A DNA stretch of 64,000 nucleotides from Leptasterias polaris. Its lineage: Eukaryota > Echinodermata > Asteroidea > Forcipulatida > Asteriidae. Where the stretch lies: assembly GCA_037783415.1 (NCBI GenBank), contig JAZGTN010000151.1, forward strand, positions 310,001 to 374,000. Direction: 5' to 3'. A program made the translations under genes and the position numbers. Under the pieces are notes generated by a model that saw nothing but the letters and a program-made list of their open reading frames with translations, had not been told where the DNA came from and searched no databases. Shown here in pieces: positions 57,401-64,000 of this stretch (position 1 is its first letter; each line of letters begins with the position of its first letter).

Positions 57401-59618
57401 ATACCACCCATAAGACAAGGGGTCATGTCACCTGCACCACAACTAATCTCATCTATGTAATATCTTGCCAAGTTTGCGGTGTTCAAAAACAAGAACTACA
57501 CTCATGAGGCGTTTCTGCAGCCACAGACCCCTAAGCTGGATACACCTGTCGGACATTATTCAATCTTCCTAAACACTCCATTTCTGACATGATTTTACAG
57601 GGCATTGAGGCACTAGTTAACCACAGAGAGACTGTTCGTCTGAGTAGGGAGAAACTCTGGATAAGTCGCCTCCAGACCATTCAACCCCAGGGTCTGAACA
57701 TCCAAGAAGGAAATGACTAATAACCTTTTGTCTTTTCCTTTTTCCCACAGATATCCCTCTTTTTTTGTCTACCTCATTCATAAATTAATTACTTATTCTC
57801 CCTCTTCCCACCTTTGATTTTATCCTTTGTGTTTCCAACCTCAAGTGGTCAAACCAGCCCCTTCCCTCTAACCCCCCCTTCTCCTTCTTTATAAGTTACC
57901 CCTGGATTTTGGGGCGCTTTCTGCCTCTCTGTATTCATGTATTTTTACTTGACTGCTTCTGTTACACTAGTTTGTATGATGTGTTGTCATTTAGCCTTCG
58001 AGAAAGACTCTCCTAAGGTCGAAACGACAGGCCACTAACACTTGTTTGCGTTTACACCATAGGTCCGTTTGGTTGGTAAAGCAGTTTGCAATCAGCTAAT
58101 TCTATTTTCTCAGCTAAAACCTATCTCAACAGTTTATCTGTCCTTCGGTTAGATTAACGATGAGGCACTTTGTGGCTTAGCCGATAACGCCAAGAACCTA
58201 AAAGAGCTACACGTGAGCAGTGTCTATGGTGTGACAGACTACGGAGTCAGCCAAGTGGCCTTCAAGTGCCCACTTCTTCAGAACCTTGACGTGAGCTACT
58301 GCATCGCTGTCAGTAATATCGGCCTGCAGGCATTCCTGAACAAAGAGGGACCGCTGGCACTGACAGAGCTTCGAGTCACGAACTGCCACAAGGTAAATGA
58401 GTTCAGCAAGATTTGGTTTCAAGTACATGTAGATGAAACTTAGTAACAAAAGTTGGCGCAAAGGAAGGTTGCTAGATATTGTCCGTCAAGTTTCAGTACA
58501 ATCAATCATAAGAACAAAACGAAATTTGTTCACTAAAGGATGTACTGCCTGTAAAGCCCCATCCGAATGGATACGAAATGCTTAACAATTGTCTGCTAAG
58601 CAGAAATGAGCAGGATACCAGTCACAAATTGTACATGTGACATCTTAGTTTTACTGGTAACCGTATTCTGGTAAGCATCATTTTGTTGTGCAAAGCTACT
58701 TTTGTGCTAAAGCAGCTCTATGAAAATGGGCCCTGGTATTCTCAAAAGTAAACTGAAAGGAATTACAACATGAACACGAGTACATACTAACACTGAAAGG
58801 AATTACAACATGAACACGAGTACATACTAACACTTGATCGAGATATTTGCCCCCTCGTCAGTATAATGTTTCAAGCGATGTAAAGTTTTAAATGATAAAA
58901 AATTGTAAACCAAAGAACACGTTTTCTTGCCCAGTTCTCAAAAAGGTGTTTAATTTTAAAGCTTTGCCTGTGAATATAAATAAAAAACATAAAATAGAAA
59001 ACTAACAGTTAACTCAGCTGTATTGTGGGTCAAATACGAGACAACTTCCCAAGAGCATAATGCTGAGCTTCTCAGGGGTGATGACGAGGGTTCCCACCAC
59101 GCAAAAGCTGCAGGCTAAAACGCGCTGATTGCGGCCGATACGCAAAAAGTATAGATATGATAAATATTATATTAGATATTCGGATTGACGATAAAACCAA
59201 TTTGAATGTTCCAGATTACACAGTATGGCTTTTAAAACCAAGTATAAACACCAAGTAGAAACATTTTGAGGACCTGGTTGGAGGAATGTAATAATCAAGG
59301 GGAATCATCTGTTAAATGATATAGGGCCCTCTAGAGTGATTGCCTAGTTGGAAACATGGCGCTCATGTAACGGAAACGAGTGAGAGTTGACAGGCAGAAT
59401 AAATAAGTATTCAAGTTCATGTTACACCATTTGTTGTTTTCCTAAATCTTTGAGAATTATTTCTTGAGTGTTATTTTATTTTGAAATCGGGTTATAATTG
59501 ATGCAGAAATCTATCAAATTATTATTATTATTTTTGTTTTCTATCGTATTTGCAGGTCACCTATCCAATGATTTCCAAGCTAATGGAGGCAGGAGTGGCT
59601 GTCAACAATATGTTCTGA
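54202..59618 (+). CDS. F-box and leucine-rich-repeat protein, 4 exons, 250 residues, complete
   Basis: Exons 54202-54473, 55745-55922, 58153-58392 and 59556-59618 join in consistent phases (2, 0, 0) to 250 codons plus stop. F-box proteins recruit substrates to SCF (SKP1-cullin1) ubiquitin ligases: the F-box binds SKP1 and the LRRs bind the substrate. The F-box lies at about residues 21-60 (LPDEIMLYHVLPLMS, then CKLVCKKWR). From about residue 86 on, the chain shows cysteine-containing FBXL-type LRRs of about 26 residues (LESFAASRCGNLTDDAI, LQELDLSSCYGINDEAL, LQNLDVSYCIAVSN, LTELRVTNCHKV). The ATG sits in a strong AACCATGG context. An upstream in-frame GTG at 54187 is not expected to be used. 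I cannot name the orthologue. It is short for an FBXL protein, with about six repeats. Confidence 0.88.
55101..55535 (+). mobile_element. tRNA-Leu-derived SINE, full length, in F-box/LRR intron 1
   Basis: Same structure and almost the same sequence as 37773-38194, ending in (ATT)n. The low divergence suggests recent activity of the family. Confidence 0.88.
55745..55922 (+). CDS. F-box/LRR gene exon 2: LRRs
   Basis: Acceptor AATGCAG, donor GTAAGG, phase 0 at the end. It encodes two and a half cysteine-containing LRRs (AAAEFCHKLESFAASRC, NLTDDAIVTMAKMCPNLQEL). Exon 3 continues directly with INDEALCGLA after SSCYG. Confidence 0.9.
55930..56235 (+). mobile_element. Degenerate tRNA-Leu SINE in F-box/LRR intron 2
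   Basis: Keeps CTGGCCGAGCGATCTGGTGC, TTATTGAGCAAGACACTTGC and AAAAGAACCGAGTACAATG-like body sequence. The B-box is eroded. It starts a few bases after exon 2. Confidence 0.65.
56636..56735 (-). repeat. tRNA-Asn-like SINE, strongly decayed
   Basis: GGTATTTGAACCTGGAACCT, GTGCTCTACCAACTGGACTA and GGCAGTCTCCC keep the order of the family. Confidence 0.5.
57205..58045 (+). mobile_element. Penelope-like retroelement 3' remnant with GIY-YIG endonuclease region
   Basis: In the intron between F-box/LRR exons 2 and 3. Broken frames read PSSLGDLIVRTEVP, then CSNTSKCIVCRQH, HVTCTTTNLIYVISCQVCG and, out of frame, HSISDMILQGIEALVNHR and TIQPQGLNIQEGND at the stop (about 57720). This order is the C-terminal zinc-finger-like plus GIY-YIG endonuclease end of Penelope-like elements. 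The reverse transcriptase is missing. The tail to about 58045 has a CCTTCGAGAAAGACTC, GGTCGAAACG pair that recurs inverted at 62828-62935. Confidence 0.7.
58153..58392 (+). CDS. F-box/LRR gene exon 3: LRRs
   Basis: Exactly 80 codons between TTCGGTTAG and GTAAAT, phase 0 at both ends. It contains about three LRRs: NLKELHVSSVYGVTDYG, LLQNLDVSYCIAVSNIG and LTELRVTNCHK. Confidence 0.9.
58553..58733. mobile_element. Small TIR element, same family, in F-box/LRR intron 3
   Basis: AAAGCCCCATCC at the left and AAAATGGGCCCTGG at the right, with TCTGCTAAGCAGAAATGAGC and GGTAAGCATCATTTTG inside. Confidence 0.6.
58752..58831. repeat. 40-bp tandem duplication
   Basis: ACTGAAAGGAATTACAACAT begins at 58752 and 58792. 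The copies look identical. In F-box/LRR intron 3. Confidence 0.9.
59556..59618 (+). CDS. F-box/LRR gene exon 4: C-terminus
   Basis: Acceptor TATTTGCAG, then VTYPMISKLMEAGVAVNNMF and TGA. The frame follows exon 3 in phase 0. An AATAAA at 60935 is a possible polyadenylation signal but lies 1.3 kb away. Confidence 0.8.
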   Translation, partial: VTYPMISKLMEAGVAVNNMF

Positions 59619-59849
59619 TCAAGAACCATCAAGACTCAGTCATCCTTGGCCCTTGCCACAGTACAGAGCCAATTATTCTTATTGTATACTTCTGGTAATG
59701 TATACTTTAGGGTGCCTCATTTTGTAGTCAGCGTAGCTCGCAAGTCTGAGGAAACCAGTCAACAATGGTGCTTGCTATGTGAACCAGAAACACTAGGGTT
59801 AACCCCTACTCTTCCACAGTAAGTGTTCTGGGTTCTTTTGCAAGCACTA

Positions 59850-60005
59850 TCAATCCCAGTACATAGAACCTATGGCTCCCATCTTGAGGACGAGGCACTT
59901 ATGGTAAAGTATCATGCTCAAGGACGCAAGATGACCGGGACTCGAGCCCACACCCTGCTGATCACCAGATCTTGAGTCCAGTGTTCTTAACTGCTCAAAC
60001 AACAA
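59850..60005 (-). mobile_element. Old tRNA-Leu SINE fragment
   Basis: Reverse complement has GAGCAGTTAAGAACACTGGA and GTGGGCTCGAGTCCCGGTCA, then CTTGAGCATGATACTTTACC. Only the head and part of the body remain. Confidence 0.65.
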
Positions 60006-62827
60006 ACCACAGGAAATTAAATTGCAAGAAAATTCCAGAAACCTCCCATCCCATCGCCACCCCATGTTCATGTCAAATTTGTTGAAAGTTTTCTGGAAAA
60101 AGATGAACATTGGTTGTCCGACACACTGAGATTATTTTTTTCTAAAACCTTTCTCTTTGCTTAAACATACTTCAAGCAGGGGTAGCCATTTCCTGGGAAA
60201 TGGCCATGTCCCTGGAGTTTGCAATTCAAGCGTGAAAAACAGTCCACCAAGTTTTCCAGGAAGTTTGCCAGGAAAACTAGTGTGTTAAGTTAACGTTTAC
60301 TGCATGCAACTACAACTCATGACTTCTGGTGATAGTCATCCAGGAACAAAGGGTGATAATGATCCTTGTATACGAGCCCCACTTTTACCTCCATTTTGAT
60401 AACCTGAAATTGAAGAACACAACCACAATGATGTCTTCATGCATGATGATTCAGGTTTTCATTTGAATTGTTTGAAAGTAAACTAATGTTCTAATGTTCT
60501 AATGTTCATATCTTTAACTGGTTTAATTTTGCTGATTATAGCAGCAGACGTGTATAATAATCGGCAAATTTCCTGAGTTTTTTATTCATCCATTTTTTGA
60601 GCCAGAGAAAACTTTAAACAATACAATGTTGTGTGTGCCAGACACATAAATGATAGGGCCATTGGACGCATATGAAAACTCCTGAAAAATGGCTTGCGGG
60701 TCTGGGTCCCTGTTTGGTCTAGACCTCTCGGATGTTACGAGTCAGGAGGTTTACAGACTATGTGCATCACCAGAAATCAAAACTACAGGTTTGGACACAA
60801 TGTTAACAGGTTCTTTGTCCCTTTGGTGACTGCTTTACTTCTTTCAAGAAACTTTGAAGGCTCAAGGGGGTTTTGAGGAAATCAGGAAAATCTTGAGAAG
60901 TCACACGCCTGCAGGTGCCCTCAATTTTCAGTTCAATAAAAAAATTGCCTGTCTGTACCAGTTCCAATATTGCTGTTTATGCAATCTATTTCAGGGTTTA
61001 GTATGTCATTATATTATTTTGTACATGGTTCAAATGCTCCCTCCCCCATGATATCCGTGCCTCCTCCCCCCCCCCCCCCTTTTAAAATCTGGACTTTTGA
61101 GATTACAAATTTCAGAATTTTTAAGTGCTTTTATGTAGTATTTCCAGTGTTTTTATAACTTGTTTTCTATTTACACGCAGACAATGTATTTGTTTTTAGT
61201 TCAACGGCAGATTATCAAACAAGAAATGGTAGTAAATGACATAAGACAGCCATGACAATGTGCTTTTTGGGGGAAAATGCAAATGGAAACTACTGTTTCA
61301 ATTGGCCAGAAGTGACCCCTAATTAAAATGTTATACACCCCTTTGTGTCCCAACAATTTGTTACCCTAAGTTTCCATGCTGTTCATTCAGAGAAAAAAAG
61401 TATTTAAAAAACAACAAATAAAGTTGTGAACATTATTGGGCTATGCTGGGCTATGCAACTTCAAGTTAGACTCCACAGTTCACACAAGCATTACCACTCC
61501 TTGCCAGGTACCGACAGGCAGGGGCCAGTATGTACAACCTGGTGAACAGGAACCTCAGGAAGGGAAGAATGATGAAGGAATTTGCATACAATTGGAAGAT
61601 TCTTCCCCGGTTCACAAGGCCCAGTTTTAACAGAAGGTCATTCTGCTTATATTTCAGTCCATAGGGCTTGGATTACACAGTACACACAAGCATTGCAGCT
61701 CCCTGCCAGGTACCAACAAACTTACTCTAGCTATTTTCTGCATAGGGTGCAGTGCCACACAGAATAGAAAGAAACTCATGAGTGGCGAGCCTTGCTAAGA
61801 AAATGTAAACCACAACTTTGAATGTCATGGGTTTTACATATTGTTAAAAAGGGTCTAATATTGTGTCCCTGGGGTTGTTAACTTTTAACCTTGAGCATTT
61901 GGGGTACACAAGCCCTCTAAACATTGCCCCATTTTGATAAAATGTGTAGGGTCATTTTTCCAAGATGGAGTCTGGCCAGTTTAGTTGTTCAGGTTTTTTT
62001 TATATTTAATTGGGGGTTTTTTGGGGGGGGGGGGTTTGGACGAGCTCAGCTCGAGATCTAACCGGCTAAATCTACCAAAAATTGAAAAGAAAATTAACTT
62101 TAGCTGTCAGAAAAAATATTGTGTGTGTTTTTAAAGAGGCTGAGGAAGTTTCAGTTTTAGATGTGGGAGAAAAACCCCAGAGAAATATTCCTGGGGAAAA
62201 TTCATGCTATAAGGTTGGGACTGAAAACAGAATCATAGTGCCCTAGGAGTCCTAGAGGTGGAAGGCGAGGAAAGATACCACTAATACTACACCAACCCAG
62301 TTATTTTGTACTTTCTGATTATAAGTACAAGAACTTCTAGGCATTTAAAGTTGTAAAAATCACGGCAAACACATAGTTTAGATTCAGGCAACACATGGAT
62401 CAATTTAATAACAAATTAACCTGTCATTTCTTTTGATGTGTTCTTCATCTAACTTATCTTTTATTGTTTATAAGCTGTCAACTTTTCAGGAAATCGTGTA
62501 CATATAATTATCAATAATGTTAATTTCTGAGATGTGATTAATATACTGAATGACTGCAAAAATAAACTAAAACTTGTATAAAGACGTTTTTTTACAAATG
62601 GAATATGAGCTTTAATTGTTTGTGTATATTTTAGTCATTACAATTTATGTATAATATACGTGTTCCCGGTCAATTTCAGCAAAAGTTAATCCAGTTTTAC
62701 AAACGTGCATTCAAAGTAGGGTTTGTTTTTAGCTACTATTGCATTCAATGTCCTCTTCCAGTATACATAGGATTTGAATATTCTCATTTAGGTTCATTGC
62801 AGTCATACTATAAAATAAAAAAATAGT

Positions 62828-62935
62828 TAATGGCTTCGACCTTAGCAGATGAGTCTTTCTCGAAGGCTGAATGACATCACAACACACATAAACGGGTATA
62901 CAAGTGTAACAGAAGCAGTCAAGTGGACAAACATG
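62828..62935 (-). mobile_element. Second copy of the Penelope-like 3' tail (fragment)
   Basis: Reverse complement matches 57940-58015: CTTGACTGCTTCTGTTACAC, a short spacer, then CCTTCGAGAAAGACTC. Only the non-coding tail is present. Confidence 0.65.
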
Positions 62936-63739
62936 GAAAGAGTATACACTCCCTTCAACTAAACTAAGATTTAATCTTTGGACAAGATATTTCTTTACCA
63001 TTTCCTATTTCCTTATCAATCTTAATCTTATCAACTCAAAACACTTTGAATGTTTTTTAAACTTTTGACATTTCTACTGAGGTTTTACACATACTTTCTT
63101 CACTACAAAACAATTCTAGTGGTTTAATTTCACTGATCATACCAGCGGGCATATATAGTTTCTCAATGCATTTCAATGCGGCATTCATTTCAAATTGACA
63201 TGTATCCTCAATGGCAGCTTTAATCAGCTGAATTCCTTTTTCTCTCCCTTTATTTTCCTTCTCAAAGTAACAGAAAACGAAAAACAAAATGTAGAAAGTT
63301 CTGTGTGCTAGACAGTTCCCTCTATTTTGTCCTTTTTTCCAAAGTTGACCCCCCTGTTCCAGTTACACCATTGCTGATAATGCAATCGCTTTCAGACTTC
63401 ATGATGTCATCATTTTACCACGTGGTGGTGTCACCACGTACCAGGTTCAGGTGGTACAACAACCACTTCCACACATTTTTTATGCTAATGACAGAATAAA
63501 GGATTTGCATACAACTGGATAAAGTTTGTCCTAGATTCCAATAGGTTGGCTCATGTTCATGTCAAATTTCATTCAGCTGGATTGCTGCTCCCTCCCTGCA
63601 GCTTCATGAAAACTACGGTACCTCAGGGATCTTAGGTTCAACATTTCCTGCCTCCCCAGGGATTCCTACTAATAAATAAACAGACTAGCAGGTGTGTTAA
63701 AGGGTGTACATAACATCGGTACTAAGAGTAAAAATATAA

Positions 63740-64000
63740 ATGTTCACAGATTAGCAAACAACTTACATGGTATAAAGATGGTCATGGTGGGAAACTCCCT
63801 TGAAATAATGTTGCTTGAAATGCAACAGTTGTTGAGAAATAAGTGAAACAATTGATTTTGATCTTGCAAGCCCAAAACTCAATGTTTTCAAACAGTGAAA
63901 ACATTTATAGGTTTTTTTCCACTTTTTACTCGGGACTCCAATGACCAATGAACTTCAACTTTCACAGGTTTGTTATTTCATGTATATGTTGGGTCACAGT
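63740..64000. mobile_element. MITE-like copy, family C, cut by the window end
   Basis: GGTATAAAGATGGTCATGG, then ACTCCAATGACCAATGAACT and a TTTGTTATTTCATGTATATG segment. The right end lies outside the window. Confidence 0.55.

Larger units (their letters stand above)
59619..64000. other. F-box/LRR 3' flank, no further gene seen
   Basis: Contains an old SINE fragment, two related segments about 200 bases apart (GCATTACCACTCCTTGCCAG near 61485 and GCATTGCAGCTCCCTGCCAG near 61690), poly-C/G runs at 61066 and 62019, the Penelope-tail copy and a family-C MITE at the right edge. No open frame with domain character. Confidence 0.6.

Overview
This is a eukaryotic, intron-rich, AT-rich window of animal nuclear DNA. 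No operons or bacterial features are visible. The gene content (an SV2-type synaptic vesicle transporter, an agrin-type NtA secreted protein exon, a thrombospondin type-1 exon, an F-box/LRR protein) and the dense short repeats (tRNA-derived SINEs, TTAA-flanked miniature elements, a foldback transposon, poly-C tracts) suggest a marine deuterostome. An echinoderm, perhaps a sea star, is my best guess; this is inference from repeat style and gene content only.

Layout. (1) 2916-29988, minus strand: two recognisable exons about 26 kb apart. One is a first coding exon (29424-29988) with a signal peptide and an NtA (laminin-binding, agrin-type) domain. The other is a single TSP1-repeat exon (2916-3065). 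Their splice phases are compatible (all phase 1), so they may be one extracellular-matrix gene, but this is not proven. The DNA between them is introns or intergenic sequence full of repeats. (2) 29989-37336: the intergenic stretch upstream of the NtA exon and downstream of SV2. (3) 37337-50637, minus strand: a complete SV2-like gene that I could assemble into ten coding exons with matching phases (one junction is problematic), about 674 residues. (4) 50638-54201: the intergenic region between the divergently arranged SV2-like and F-box genes. (5) 54202-59618, plus strand: a complete four-exon F-box/LRR gene of 250 residues. (6) 59619-64000: repeat-containing sequence with no gene I can support.

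Mobile DNA dominates the rest. The most unusual item is a 1,002-bp foldback element (39525-40526) in an SV2 intron. Its inverted arms are tandem arrays of a 42-bp unit, with 2 units in one arm and 7 in the other. It is flanked by a 6-bp target duplication, and an unoccupied copy of its insertion site lies 1 kb away at 41481-41636. There are also an 880-bp Tc1/mariner-type element with about 208-bp inverted ends and a broken transposase, a Penelope-like remnant with a GIY-YIG endonuclease region, two tRNA-derived SINE families, and a large set of related TTAA-flanked MITEs. Most long open frames in the window are either shadows of SV2 exons or products of tandem repeats whose period is a multiple of three.

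Exon boundaries were set by eye from splice-site consensus, reading-frame phase and remembered family alignments. No alignment program was run.
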